Shown in pieces: positions 38,972 through 50,451 of a stretch of DNA of 64,000 nt. The stretch is from assembly GCA_028370155.1 (NCBI GenBank), contig CP116670.1:2728001-2792000 (forward strand), given 5' to 3'. The stretch is from Arthrobacter sp. OVS8 (GTDB lineage: Bacteria > Actinomycetota > Actinomycetes > Actinomycetales > Micrococcaceae). Position numbers and translations under genes: made by a program. The notes below the pieces were generated by a model. It had not been told where the DNA came from. It saw only the letters and a program-made list of their open reading frames with translations, and made no database searches. How positions within the stretch are numbered: the stretch's first letter is position 1; each line of letters opens with the position of its first letter.

Positions 38972-39893
38972 CCTTTGACTGCTCCTTGCATAATTCCTGA
39001 AACGAGTTGGCGCCCTGCCGCGATGAAGAGCAGCAGCAGCGGGATGGTGGCCAGTACGGCACCGGCCAGCACCACCGAGTAGTCCACAAAGTGTGCGGCC
39101 TGCAGCAGCTGAAGCGCTACGGGCAGGGTCGGATTTGAGGGGTCCAGCACAATGAAGGGCCAGAAGAAGTTGGTCCAGGTGGCGACAAACGTGAAGAGCG
39201 CCAGCATGGCCGCGGCCGGCCTCGCCGCGGGGAATCCTACATACCAGACGGCCTGGATCATGGAGGCCCCGTCCATCCGGACAGCCTCGATGAGTTCATC
39301 CGGGAGGGCGTCGCGGAGGTACTGCGTCATCCAGAAAACGCCGAAGGCCGTGACAATGCCGGGAACGATGACGGCCCAGAGGGTGCCGGTCCAGCCCAGC
39401 TTGGCCATCACAATGAACAGCGGCACCACTCCGAGCTGCGTGGGCACCGCCATGGTGGCGATCACGAAGACCAGCAGCCCTTTGCTCCCCGGAAGCGGAG
39501 TTTGGCGAACGCGAATCCGGCGAGGGTCGAGAAGATCACCACGGAGGCGGACGTGACGGTGGAGACCAGGATGCTGTTGCCCATGGCTTTCCAGAACGGG
39601 ATGCTGTCAAAGACCTTTCCGGCGTTGGCCAGGAAGTTCCCGCCTGGAAGGAGCGGGATGCCCCGGCTCAGCGCAGTGCTGTCGTGGCTGCCCACCAGGA
39701 ACGACCAGTACAGCGGGAACAGGGAGGCCAGCAGGACGGCCCCGAGGGAACCGTAGGTCAAGAGACCGGGACGCCGGATGTCTCCGGCGCCGCCGCGGTT
39801 CCGGGGCCGCCCGGCCCGCGGGTTCGGGCGGTTGGCGGCTGCCTTGGCGGCCCCCTTCCCGGCGGTCTGTCGGATCATGGGGATGGAGCTCAT
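38968..39893 (-). CDS. Carbohydrate ABC transporter permease (CUT1, MalG-like)
   Basis: The start is ATG 39893 ([14 protein letters not shown]). One missing base near 39487 separates [12 protein letters not shown] from [18 protein letters not shown]. Repaired, it is ~308 residues with six spans and the EAA loop [24 protein letters not shown]. Start and stop both overlap neighbours by 4 bp. Confidence 0.9.
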
Positions 39894-40879
39894 TTGCGGC
39901 CTCCCTGGTTGGCGATGCGCCGGGTGAGCAGGAAATTCACGAGAGCGATCAGCACAATCATCAGGAACAGCAGCCACGCCACCGCGGATGCCCTGCCAAA
40001 GTTGCGCTGGCCCCAGCCAAGTTCCCAGATGTACATGGTCAGTGTTTGCCACTGCCGGTCGGCGCCGCCGAGGCCGGACTGGTCGAACACCCGCGGCTCA
40101 TCGAAGATCTGCAGCCCGCCAATGGTGGAGGTGATGGCCACGAAAATCACGGTGGGCCGGAGCATCGGAACCGTCACCGACAGGAACTGGCGGACGCGGC
40201 CGGCCCCGTCGATGGTGGCCGCCTCGAAGACGTCGCGCGGGATGGCCTGCATCGCCGCCAGGAAGATCAGTGCGTTGTAGCCGATCCATCGGAAGTTCAC
40301 CATGGTGGCGATGGCAAGGTGGCTGGCGAGCTGGTCGGAGTGCCAGCGGACCGGGTCAAGGCCCAGGAGGCCCAGGAGTTCATTGACGAGGCCGAACTGG
40401 TCGGCAAACAGGTTGTTGAAGATCAGTCCAACGGCCACAGGAGCCACAACGAAGGGCACCAGCACCCCCATCCGCCAGAACGTCTTGGCGCGCAGGTTGG
40501 CGTCCAGCACCGCCGCGATCAGCAGCGCCAGCACCACCTGCGGGACGGAGGAGAGCAGGAAGATGCTCAACGTGTTGCCCACCGCGTTCCAGAAGTACGG
40601 CTGCCCGAGGACAAAACCGAAGTTCTCCAGGCCGATGAACTTGCCCTGCCCGCCGATCAGGTTCCAGTTGTGCAGGGATACCCAGCCTGTGTAGAGCAGC
40701 GGAAAGAGTCCCGTGAGGGCAAACAGCAGGAAGAACGGCGAGATGTAGAGGTAGGGCGACAGCTTGACGTCCCACTTGGATACCTGCTGCGAAAACGCGA
40801 GCCTCCGGACGTCCCTGTTGCCGGGTGTTTCCTCGTCAGTTGATTGGCCTTGGGGCCTGACCCGGTCCGTTACTGTCAT
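39890..40879 (-). CDS. Sugar ABC transporter permease (CUT1, MalF-like)
   Basis: This is an intact 329-residue protein with a cytoplasmic N-tail of ~40 residues, six spans and the EAA loop RDVFEAATIDGAGRVRQFLSVTVP. It follows the binding-protein gene by only 3 bp and overlaps the second permease by 4 bp. As in the other importer here, no ATPase gene is adjacent. Confidence 0.93.
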   Translation of the reverse strand: MTVTDRVRPQGQSTDEETPGNRDVRRLAFSQQVSKWDVKLSPYLYISPFFLLFALTGLFPLLYTGWVSLHNWNLIGGQGKFIGLENFGFVLGQPYFWNAVGNTLSIFLLSSVPQVVLALLIAAVLDANLRAKTFWRMGVLVPFVVAPVAVGLIFNNLFADQFGLVNELLGLLGLDPVRWHSDQLASHLAIATMVNFRWIGYNALIFLAAMQAIPRDVFEAATIDGAGRVRQFLSVTVPMLRPTVIFVAITSTIGGLQIFDEPRVFDQSGLGGADRQWQTLTMYIWELGWGQRNFGRASAVAWLLFLMIVLIALVNFLLTRRIANQGGRK

Positions 40880-40882
40880 GGC

Positions 40883-42174
40883 CTAGAGCGACTTCACAGC
40901 CGTGAGGAACTTCGCCCAGGAGGACTCGGCGTCGTCCGACTTGTCCACGTCAACGCGGGTGAGCGCCTGCTGCATGGCGTCATTGATGGCGAAGAACTTC
41001 GGTCCCTTGAACGGGGAGTCGCCGACGGCCTTGGCTCGCTCCGCGAAGATTTTGCCGGTGGGGGCGTTGTTGAAGAACGCGTTGGTCTGGCCCAGCAGTT
41101 CCTCACTGGTCAGCGCCTCGACCTGGCTCGGGAACGTGCCCTTGGCGGTGAACGCCTTGATCTGCTGCTCCGGGGCGGTCAGCCAGGCTGCGAGCTTCTT
41201 GGCTTCAGCCTGGTTCTTGCCCTGCGAGGGGACGGTCAGGTAGGAACCGCCCCAGTTGCCGCCGCCACCCGGGAAGACATTGGCGACGTCCCAGCCCTTA
41301 ACTCCGGCAGCGTTGCCTTCAATGACACCGAGCATCCAGCCGGGGCAGAGGGTCGTGGCGAACTTCTGGGACTGGAAACCGGCCACCCAGTCGTTGCTCC
41401 ACTGGCCCAGGTGCGCCGAGAGGTTGTCCTTCGTCGAGGCGTTGAGGACTTTGGTGTAGACGTCCTTGACCTCGGGGTTGTCGGCGGCGATGACCGTGCC
41501 GTCCTCGTTCTCGTAGGCCGTGGACATCTGGTTGCTCATGCCCTGGTAGATGGCTCCGGCGGAGTCGAACCATGCCGGGCCCGTCCCTGCGGCGACGAAC
41601 TTCTTGCCGGCGTCGAAGTAGTTGTCCCAGGTGGTGCCGAGCATCTTGGCGACAGATTCCCGGTCCGATGGCATCCCTGCGGCTTCAAGCAGTGCCGCGT
41701 TGTAGCAGACAGCCTCGGGTCCGGAGTCTGTGCCGTAGCCGATAAGGTGCCCGTCCTGGGTGCTGGCTGCCTCTGTCTTCCATTCCAGCCAGCGGCCTTC
41801 CACGGCAGGATCCTTCAGATCCACGAACTGGTCCGGGTACTCCTTGAGTTCGGACAGCCAGTCGACCTCGATGGCCTCGATGTCCGAAAGGCCTGATCCC
41901 GCCGCCAGGCGCGTGGTCAGGTTGTCGCGCGCCTCGTTCGTGGTGGCGGCCTTCTTGTGCTGGATCGTCACGTTGGGGTTGAGGGTCTCGTATTCCTTGA
42001 GCAGGTCCTCGTAGCCGAACTCGTTGAAAGTCGCGAGGCTGAGGGTGACCGGCTCCTTGCCTGTTTCGCCTGTGGGCCCGGCGTTCGTGGGGGCATCCGC
42101 GCCGCAGCCACTCAGGGCGAGTGTGAGGCAGGCGGCAGACGCCGACAGGGCGGCAAGTTTGCGGGGAATTTCAC
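40883..42174 (-). CDS. Extracellular solute-binding lipoprotein of the glycoside importer
   Basis: I place the start at GTG 42174, 8 nt after AAAGGAG. One C missing from the CCCC run at the fifth codon or so puts the signal peptide (RKLAALSASAACLTLALSGCG, lipobox LSGC) in frame with the mature part. The body (~400 residues) is a sugar-binding fold (VTLSLATFNEFGYEDLLKEYETLNPNV, DIEAIEVDWLSELKEYPDQFVDL, GYGTDSGPEAVCYNAALLEAAGMP). It is first gene of the importer-GH1-LacI operon; the operator at 42243-42279 lies ~70 bp upstream. It is expected to bind a beta-linked oligosaccharide. Confidence 0.88.
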
Positions 42175-42242
42175 GCGGGGACTCCTTTGTCAGGGTGCTG
42201 GGGGCCGGAAAGATAAGGGGCCGGCCGCCCCGGATCGGTATA

Positions 42243-42279
42243 TGAGAGCGCTCCCAGATCGATCATGGGAGCGCTCTCA
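42243..42279. promoter_or_regulatory. Double LacI operator before the glycoside importer
   Basis: TGAGAGCGCTCCCA (42243-42256) and TGGGAGCGCTCTCA (42266-42279) are exact reverse complements, each near-palindromic about GAGCGCTC, with GATCGATC in the gap. The whole 37 bp is one large inverted repeat in the promoter of the importer operon. The 42175-42486 gap holds this site, the one at 42379 and presumably both promoters. Confidence 0.88.
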
Positions 42280-42378
42280 CAAGCATCGTGTCTTACATCA
42301 CGCCGGGCTGTCAACAGGGGCACACCAGCCGATGCCGAGCCCTTGCCCGGCACTGACAGCGGTGTTACGCTTCCCGGC

Positions 42379-42390
42379 GGGAGCGCTCCC
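42379..42390. promoter_or_regulatory. LacI operator before the secreted beta-helix gene
   Basis: GGGAGCGCTCCC is a perfect 12-bp palindrome 97 bp upstream of the start at 42487. It has the same GAGCGCTC core as the double operator 100 bp away, so the beta-helix gene and the importer operon probably share one LacI regulator. Confidence 0.85.
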
Positions 42391-42486
42391 ACACCTCCGC
42401 TGTCACCGGGAGCAGGGCTCCAGTTCCCCGGCAGCCCCATGTGCAGCCGCAGGGAAATCCGCCCCAAACAGAGAGCAGGACCAGCA

Positions 42487-44418
42487 ATGCCGCTAGCCCA
42501 CTTCCGCCTCCGACCAGGGCCTCGCAGCCCCGCCCCCGGAGGCCTCTGCGTCTCCACAGCCGGCTGTTCGCCGGCACCGTCGCCGTCCTCCTGGGCGTGC
42601 TGGCCACCGGTGCCGGTGCCGCAGCGGCGGCCGATACCGCCGCACCGGCGAAGCCGGTCCCGGCCCAGCCGCAGCCCGCGAAAGCGAACGCGGCGCCGGC
42701 GCCCGAGTTCGGTCCCAACGTCCGGATCTTCGACCCCAGCATGCCGGTGGCCGAGATCCAGGCCACCGTCGACGCCATTACGGCCGAACAGGTCGACGAC
42801 GAAATGGGCTCCAAGCGGTATTCCCTGCTGTTCAAGCCCGGCACCTATGGCAGCGCCGAGGAGCCGCTGATCGTCCAGGTGGGCTATTCGACGGAGGTCG
42901 CCGGCCTGGGCGCTTCCCCACGGATGTCACCATCAACGGGCACGTCGACGTCTACAACCGGTGCCTGGCCGCGGACAACTGCATCGCGCTGAACAACTTC
43001 TGGCGCTCGTTGTCCAACCTCACCATCAACGTCACCGGCCTCGACGGCTGCCGGAGTTCGGCCAACTTCTGGGCTGCCTCGCAGGCCTCCCCATGCGGCG
43101 CGTCAACATCACCGGCGGCAATCTGTCCCTGATGGACTACTGCACCGCCGGACCGCAGTTTGCCAGCGGCGGGTTCATCTCCGATTCCAAGACCGGCAAC
43201 GTCATCAACGGTTCACAGCAGCAGTATTTCGTGCGTGACAGCAGCATCGGCGACTGGTCCAACGGGGTCTGGAACCAGGTCTTTTCCGGAGTGGACGGCG
43301 CCCCGGCGCAGTCCTTCCCGAATCCGCCCTACACCACCCTGGACAGCACCCCGATCAGCCGGGAGAAGCCCTATCTCACCCTCGACGCCGCTGGCCAGTA
43401 CGGCGTTTTCGTTCCCGCGGTCCGCAAGGACTCGGCCGGAACCACGTGGGAAAACGGCCCGACGGCGGGCCGCCGCATCCCGCTGTCCGACTTCTTCGTG
43501 GCCAGGCCCGGCGATTCGGTCAAGACCATCAACTCCCAGCTGGCTCGCGGCAAGAACCTGCTGCTGACCCCGGGGTCTACGACATCGATCAGAGCATCGA
43601 GGTCAAGCGGGCGAACACCGTCGTGCTCGGGCTCGGCATGGCCACCCTCACCGCCGTCAATGGCGCCGTGCCGCTGACGGTCGCAGATGTTCCCGGCGTC
43701 GACATTGCCGCCGTCACGGTGGACGCCGGCGAGGTGAACTCGCCCGTGCTGATGCGGATCGGCAAGGCCTCGAAGCCCGGAGCCGGTGGAGTCTCGAACT
43801 CGCTGAAGCACAGCGATCCGGCCAATCCCACCACGCTCCACGACGTGTTTTTCCGCATCGGCGGCCCGCACGTTGGCAAGGCCTCGCTGAGCCTCGAGGT
43901 CAACAGCGACAACGTGCTGCTGGACCACATCTGGGCCTGGCGGGCGGACCACGGCAACGGCGTCGGTTGGACCACCAACACGGGCGAGAACGGCGTCATC
44001 ATCAACGGCGACCATGTCACGGCCACCGGCCTGTTCGTGGAGCACTACCAGCAGTACAACGTCATCTGGAACGGCGAACACGGCAAGACGGTGTTCTTCC
44101 AGAACGAGCTCCCCTACGACGCGCCCAACCAGGCAGCCTGGCAGCATGACGGGGTCCTTGGCTGGGCCGGTTACAAAATCGCCGATTCCGTCAAGACCCA
44201 CGAGCTCTGGGGCGGGGAAGCTACGTGTACAACAACGTCAATCCCTCAATTCACGCCACCCGGGCTTCGAAGTTCCGGTCACGCCCGGAGTGAAGCTTCA
44301 CGGCCTGCTGACCGTCAATCTTGGCGCCGGGACCCTGGACCACGTTGTCAACGACACCGGCGCGCCGGTCTCGACGGACGCCGTCGGGGTGCCCAGCTAC
44401 GTCGCCAGCTTCGGCTAA
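42487..44418 (+). CDS. Large secreted right-handed beta-helix protein, candidate carbohydrate-active enzyme
   Basis: I start at ATG 42487, eight bases after GAGCAGGA; a GTG at 42441 is the alternative. Six contractions (near 42536, 42917, 43092, 43575, 44215 and 44268) break a protein of ~645 residues that ends VPSYVASFG. After a basic N-region, SRLFAGTVAVLLGVLATGAGAAAAA is a signal peptide. The mature part has pectate-lyase-3-like beta-helix repeats (VRIFDPSMPVAEIQATVDAI, SLLFKPGTYG, DVYNRCLAADNCIALNNFWRSLSNLTINVTG, VNSDNVLLDHIWAWRADHGN, HVTATGLFVEHYQQYNVIWNGEHG). Relatives are often mislabelled 'adenylyl cyclase'. No reaction is known to me. Context and operator suggest it releases the glycoside imported by its neighbours. 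Confidence 0.8.
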
Positions 44419-44425
44419 GGCGCCG

Positions 44426-44458
44426 CCTGCGGGCGGGATCCCATGTCCCGCCCGCAGG
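44426..44458. terminator. Strong hairpin between convergent beta-helix and nickel-transporter genes
   Basis: CCTGCGGGCGGGA (44426-44438) pairs perfectly with TCCCGCCCGCAGG (44446-44458) around a 7-nt loop, 8 bp after the beta-helix stop. No T-run follows on the plus strand. Position between convergent genes fits a terminator. Confidence 0.6.
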
Positions 44459-44559
44459 ACGGCAACGCCTGCCAGGCCCTTTCGGCCGCCGCCGACACGC
44501 CTTCCATCCCGTGCGGCGCCAATTTCCTGCCGCTACCGGAATACCGGCGCGACAGGAAA

Positions 44560-45633
44560 TTAGGGCGTCGAGGAAGTGGACCCGCGTCGCGGGCGTGATG
44601 CGGCCAGCCGCCCGCGCACGGAGGCCACTGCCCAGACCGCCAGCAGGCAGGCCACCAGCAGCAGCCCGGCCTCGCCCAGGTCGATCCCGCCCAGCCAGGT
44701 GGTCACGGGATCCTCGAGGTCGAAGGCGGCGTTGAAAAAACCGCCCAGGGTGATGAACGAAATGAACAGGGCCGACACGGCGGAGATCCCGGTGATCAGT
44801 GCGTTGAAGCCCAGCCGCCTGTGCGGGCTGTGGATGGCGGAGCCGTACATACGCATCATCGCCACCCCGTTGGCGGTGTCGCACAGCGTCATTGCTGCGG
44901 TGAATGCCAGCGGAAGGGCCAGGAGGGCCAGCGGGGAAACTCCGGCCAGGGATGCCGACGTCGCCATGACCAGCAGCCCGATGGTGGTGGCGGTGTCGAA
45001 GCCCAGGCCGAACAGGAACCCGATGACGTAGATGTTCCGCGGCCGCTGGACGCGGGACAGAGGCTTCGCCAGCAGCCGGGCCACGACTCCCCGTGCCGCG
45101 AGATCCTCGTCGCGCACCGCCCCGCCGCCCTGCGCACTCCGGTAAGCCTTCGCCGCCCGGATAAACGCGGAACCGTTGAACAGGCCTATGGCCAGCAGGA
45201 AGGTCCCCGAGACCCCGCTGCCGATCAGGCCCAGCACGAGGTTTCCGGCGGTGCCGTCCGACATGAACTCGCCCACGATCGCGGCGCCGCCCACGGCGAG
45301 GATGCCGGCCAGGATCACCACCGAGCTGTGGCCCAGGCTGAAAGCGAACCCGACACTCACCGGGTCTTTCCGCTGGGCCACGAACTTGCGGGTCGAATTG
45401 TCGATGGCGGCGAGGTGGTCCCAGTCGTAGCTGTGTTTGATGCCCGCCGCATAGGCAGTGAGCACCAGGCCAAGAGCCAGCGGCGCGCCGGACGTCACCA
45501 AACCCGCGAGGAGAAGCACGACGGCGGCGGCATGCAGGGCGCCCACTGCACCGAAGGTGATGAACAACCGGGTCCGCAGCGAGAGATTCTCGCGCTGACG
45601 GTACAGGGCGGCGAACGCGGTCAGCGTGGTCAT
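44560..45633 (-). CDS. NiCoT family nickel/cobalt transporter
   Basis: This is an intact 357-residue membrane protein with about eight spans. NiCoT-type signatures are GIKHSYDWDHLAAIDNSTRK (the His/Asp metal site of span II), FSLGHSSVVI and GFLFGLGFDTATTIGLL. It imports Ni2+ (or Co2+). It is the last gene of the urease operon: its start overlaps the ureD stop (ATGA). Nickel for the urease active site is therefore the likely cargo. Confidence 0.9.
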   Translation of the reverse strand: MTTLTAFAALYRQRENLSLRTRLFITFGAVGALHAAAVVLLLAGLVTSGAPLALGLVLTAYAAGIKHSYDWDHLAAIDNSTRKFVAQRKDPVSVGFAFSLGHSSVVILAGILAVGGAAIVGEFMSDGTAGNLVLGLIGSGVSGTFLLAIGLFNGSAFIRAAKAYRSAQGGGAVRDEDLAARGVVARLLAKPLSRVQRPRNIYVIGFLFGLGFDTATTIGLLVMATSASLAGVSPLALLALPLAFTAAMTLCDTANGVAMMRMYGSAIHSPHRRLGFNALITGISAVSALFISFITLGGFFNAAFDLEDPVTTWLGGIDLGEAGLLLVACLLAVWAVASVRGRLAASRPRRGSTSSTP

Positions 45634-46536
45634 CAGTACTTCCTGAGGTCAAGGGGCGCCGTGCCGTACCACCGCTGCCGGAGCAGCGCGCTGCAGGCAC
45701 CCAGCAGCCTCTTGAGTTCTTCGGTGCTGTTCGACAGGGACCGGAGCACCAGCCCGCTGACGCCCTCAACGGATGCAGTCAACGAGACCCCGGTGCAGGC
45801 GAGGTGTCCGTCGGTCAGTGCATGCAGCTCGTCCGCGAGTTCCTGGTCAACGCGCCCGTCGACGACGATCAGTGATCCCAGGTGACTGAAGCCCTCCATA
45901 AATCCCAGGCCGGTGACGTCGTGCTGCGGAGGGCGGATCAGCAGGTTGTCGAGCGCCAGCAGCCCGCCCCGCCCCGAGGATCCGATGTGGATCTCGGTCC
46001 GCAGGCGCAGTTCCTCGTAGCGGAACGCGGCGCCGTCCGGCGACCAGCCGGGAGTGATGATCTCGGACATGACCAGGCTCGACGTCGGGTGCATGGTGAT
46101 GTGCGTGTTCTGCCGGTAGCTGGCCTCCCGGTAAGCGATCAGCTGGTCCGGCGCCAGTTCGAGCTGCGCCCCCTCCCCAGCCGCACCCGCATCCGCTGCT
46201 CGGCAAACGACCCCGGCGTCCGGTAGACCTTGGTGGCCGACTGGGTCGTGAGCAGCAGCTTCGCCCCCGCCGCCACCTCCACATCAATCACGTACAGGTC
46301 AGCCCCCAAATACGCCCCGCCGGGATTCACCACCACATAACAAACCTGCCCGGACTCATCCAAGTAATGAGGCCGCAAAACCCGCAAGGCGCCCTGATGA
46401 AACTGATGCGCCGCCACGGAGCGTCCGCCCCGCACGTCTATGCGCAAAGCCAGCTCCCCCATAGGTGAGACAGCAGCAATAGCGGAGTCGGAAGCGTCCT
46501 CAGCGATCAGGTCACCAGGGCTCAGCCCGAGCGTGC

Positions 46537-46540
<4 letters not shown>
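45633..46540 (-). CDS. ureD: Urease accessory protein UreD (UreH)
   Basis: The start is at 46540 ([14 protein letters not shown]). One C-run contraction near 46170 separates the N-half ([18 protein letters not shown]) from the C-half ([38 protein letters not shown]). Repaired, it is ~302 residues. UreD binds apo-urease and recruits UreF/UreG for nickel insertion. The start overlaps the ureG stop by 4 bp; the stop overlaps the NiCoT start. Confidence 0.88.
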
Positions 46541-47154
<614 letters not shown>

Positions 47155-47188
47155 ATTCTTCTCCAGACATATTTCTCGTGTGGCGGAC

Positions 47189-47878
47189 TTAGCTCATAAA
47201 CATGCGGGCACGCTGGCGTTCGTGCCGCATCTGCGAAATTTCGAGGCCGGGGCTGACCGCCCCGAAGTCGGAAAGGTCCAGGCTCCCGGCCCGTGCGACG
47301 GCGGCCGTTACGTCGCCGGCGGCCTGCCGCAGCAGCCGCTGGCCGGCGTTCTGCCCCAGGGGAATCGCCCGGACGGCGTTCTGCGTCAGGGACGTGACCG
47401 CGGCGAACAGGTAGGCGGCGAGGGCCTCCGGCAGCGGGACGCCCAGGGAACGCGCGACGACGGCGAACGCCAGCGGCTGGTGGCCGGCGGCGCGGCCGGA
47501 ACCCACCAGCTCCCGGTAGTCCGTGAGGTCGGGGGACGGAAAGATCTCGGCGCCGATCTCCAGCAACCGGGTGCCCATCTTGGTGCTGGCCTCGCGCAGC
47601 TGCCGGGGTAACAGCTGCGCCGTCAGCAATGCATCCAGTTCAGCGACGGCAAGATCCTCATAGAGGAACCGGATGGCCAGCGCATCGGAGTACGTGAGCT
47701 GCTGGCCCACAAAGGCGGACAGCCACACCCCGAACCAGGCCTCATCATGGACCAGTCCGCGCTCGATGTAGCTCTCAAACCCCAGCGAGTGAGCGAACGC
47801 CCCGGTGGGCAGCGCCGAATCACAAAGTTGCTGCAGGGCCAGCTGGTAGGGCGCGGGGCTAGTGGCTGTGTTCGGCAT
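47189..47878 (-). CDS. ureF: Urease accessory protein UreF
   Basis: This is an intact 229-residue, mostly helical protein with [29 protein letters not shown] near the N-terminus, the family's best-conserved block, and [21 protein letters not shown] later. It acts as a checkpoint between UreG and the UreD-urease complex. It overlaps the end of ureE by 20 bp and is 34 bp before ureG. Confidence 0.95.
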   Translation of the reverse strand: MPNTATSPAPYQLALQQLCDSALPTGAFAHSLGFESYIERGLVHDEAWFGVWLSAFVGQQLTYSDALAIRFLYEDLAVAELDALLTAQLLPRQLREASTKMGTRLLEIGAEIFPSPDLTDYRELVGSGRAAGHQPLAFAVVARSLGVPLPEALAAYLFAAVTSLTQNAVRAIPLGQNAGQRLLRQAAGDVTAAVARAGSLDLSDFGAVSPGLEISQMRHERQRARMFMS

Positions 47879-48340
47879 GGCGGAAGGGGACGGGCATCAC
47901 GCGCTCCTGGCGGTCATAGGGCGCTCCGACGAGTTTGAGGTAGTCCTCCACGGTGTGGTCGTACTGGCAGACCATAACGGCGGCGCCATATTCCGAGGAG
48001 GGTTCGAAGAACTGGGCCTGCAGGTGCCGGTTCCCGAGGGAATGCGCCACCACGCCCATCTCGTGGATGGAGCGCGGCGCGATGACCAGGACATCGGTGG
48101 GCAGCACCGAGACGACGATCATATTGGTGTCCGCGACGTGCAGGATGTCGCCGTCGCGCAGGTCCCCGGAACCGGACGGGAGGCGGATGCCGATTTCCTT
48201 GCCATGGTCGGTGGTGACGCGCTGGACGCGTTTGACCAGCTGGGCACTCGGCAGCACCACCTTTTCCCGGTGGAGCCCGGCATACGGATCGGATCCGGGG
48301 GAAGGTCGTGGGTGTTGCCGAGGACCTTTTCGATGATCAT
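47859..48340 (-). CDS. ureE: Urease accessory metallochaperone UreE
   Basis: The start is at ATG 48340 ([14 protein letters not shown]). One C lost from the CCCCC run near 48297 splits [22 protein letters not shown]; repaired, it is 160 residues. The C-terminal domain has the conserved Ni-site His in [22 protein letters not shown], and the tail ends HAEHSH, a short His-rich end. It delivers nickel to UreG. It starts 20 bp after the ureC stop. Confidence 0.9.
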
Positions 48341-48359
48341 GCCTGTCTCCTCCGGGAGC

Positions 48360-50116
48360 CTAGAAAGGAAGTAGCGCTGCGCCATGGGCAGCACGTCGGA
48401 CGGTTCGCAGGTGACGTCCTCGCCGTCGACCGTTACCCTGTACGTTTCCGGGTCCACGTCGATGTCCGGGGTGGCACCGTTGTACTTGAGGTCCGCTTTC
48501 GTGAGGCTGCGGATGCCGGACACGGGCCGGATGACCTTCTCCAGCCCCAGCTCCGCCGGGACCCCGGCGTCGATGGCGGCCTGGGAGAGGAAGGTGATGG
48601 AAGACTGCTGCAGGGCCTTGCCGTACGCGGCGAACATGGGCCGCATGGTGCGCGGCTGCGGCGTGGGAATGGAGGCGTTGGCGTCCCCATCAGCGCGTAG
48701 GCGATCTGCCCGCCCTTGAGCACCAGTTCCGGCTTCACCCCGAAAAACGCCGGGTCCCAGAGCACCAGGTCCGCGAACTTGCCGGCCTCCACCGAGCCGA
48801 TGGAGTCCGCCATGCCCTGCGCGATGGCCGGGTTGATGGTGTATTTCGCCACGTAGCGCTTGAGCCGGAAGTTGTCGCTCTCCGCGCCTAGGCCGGACGC
48901 AGCGCCGTGCACACCGCCGCCTGGGTCCTTGAGCACGCCGCGCTGCCGCTTCATCTTGTCCGCCACCTGCCAGGTTCGGATGACCACCTCGCCCACCCGG
49001 CCCATCGCCTGCGAGTCCGAGGACGTGATCGCGAAAATCCCCAGGTCCTGCAGCACGTCCTCGGCGGCGATGGTCTCGGCGCGGATGCGGGAGTCCGCGA
49101 ACGCCACGTCCTCCGGGATGTCCGGGTTGAGGTGGTGGCAGACCATGAGCATGTCCAGGTGCTCTTCAATGGTGTTGCGGGTATACGGCAGCGTGGGGTT
49201 GGTGGAGGCCGGCAGGACGTTGGGCAGCCCGGCGATCTTGATGATGTCCGGGGCGTGCCCGCCGCCGGCACCCTCGGTGTGGAAGGTGTGGATCACGCGG
49301 CCGTCGATCGCCCGGATGGTGTCCTCCACGAAGCCGCACTCGTTCAGCGTGTCGGTGTGGATGGCCACCTGGACGTCGAACTGATCCGCGACCTGCAGCG
49401 AGGTGTCGATCGAGGACGTCGTGGAACCCCAGTCCTCATGGACTTTCAGTCCGATCGCCCCGGCGCGGATCTGCTCGGCCAGGGCTCGACGGCGGACGCG
49501 TGCCCTTTGCCGAACAGGCCGATGTTGATCGGGAGTCCTTCGGCGGCCTGCAGCATCCGCTGGATGTGCCATTTTCCGGGCGTGACGGTGGTGGCCTTGG
49601 TGCCTTCGGCGGGGCCGGTGCCGCCGCCGATCATGGTGGTCACGCCGCTGCACAGCGCGGCGGGAACCTGGTCCGGGGAGATGAAGTGGATGTGGGAGTC
49701 CACACCGCCGGCGGTCAGGATCTTCCGCTCGCCCGCAATGATCTCCGTGCTGGCGCCGATCACGATGTCCACGCCGTCGGTGATCTGCGGGTTGCCGGCC
49801 TTGCCGATCCGGAAGATGTGGCCGTCCCGGAGCGCGACGTCGGCCTTGTAGATCCCGGTGTAATCCAGGATCACGACGTTCGTGATAACGGTGTCCGGGA
49901 TGCATCCCCCTGGCCGTCCCCGTCCCTGGTCAGCTGGCCGTTCTGACCCATGCCGTCGCGGATCACCTTCCCGCCGCCGAAGACCACTTCCTCGCCGTAG
50001 ACGGTGAGGTCCTTCTCGATCTCGAGAAAGAGGTCGGTGTCGGCGAGTCGGATGGCGTCGCCCGTCGTCGGGCCGTACAGGTCCGCGTATTGCCTGCGCG
50101 GCAACTCGAAACTCAT
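48360..50116 (-). CDS. ureC: Urease subunit alpha (catalytic)
   Basis: The start is at 50116 ([29 protein letters not shown]). Four one-base losses (near 49905, 49482, 48688 and 48368) break it. The last is in the final codons, where one T restores AQRYFLF-stop at 48360. Repaired, it is ~586 residues, near the normal length. All active-site residues are visible: [11 protein letters not shown] (two Ni His), GLKVHEDWG (carbamylated Lys), [45 protein letters not shown] (mobile-flap catalytic His) and [15 protein letters not shown] (Ni Asp). It hydrolyses urea to ammonia and carbamate. Confidence 0.96.
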
Positions 50117-50441
50117 TGGTGTCCCTCCTCAACCGGGGCAAGCGTGCCGTTGACCGCGTTGCTGAGGCCGTAGACCTCGCGCCGGCCGGCCAGCTCGATC
50201 AGCCGGACGGTCCTGCTGTCCCCGGCTCGAACCGGGCCGCCGTGCCCGCCGGGATGTCCAGGCGCCGGCCGTAGGCGGCCTGCCGGTTGAACACCAGGGC
50301 GGCGTTCGCTTCGGCGAAGTGGAAGTGTGATCCCACCTGCACGGGGCGGTCGCCGGTGTTGGTCACCGCGACGTCGATCGCCTCGCGGCCCGCATTGACC
50401 AGCACCGGCTCCGTGTTGAGGACGTATTCTCCGGGAATCAT
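50113..50441 (-). CDS. ureB: Urease subunit beta
   Basis: The start is at 50441 ([22 protein letters not shown]). One contraction near 50222 separates GTAARFEPG from [22 protein letters not shown]. Repaired, it is ~109 residues, the normal length. [18 protein letters not shown] and [15 protein letters not shown] are family signatures. It overlaps ureC by 4 bp and follows ureA by 10 bp. Confidence 0.94.
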
Positions 50442-50451
50442 TGCAGCTCCC

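Noticed and set aside
44348..45769. 473-codon minus frame over the NiCoT gene
   Set aside because: It overlaps the intact transporter in another frame, and the translation is Arg/Gly-rich with no membrane segments.
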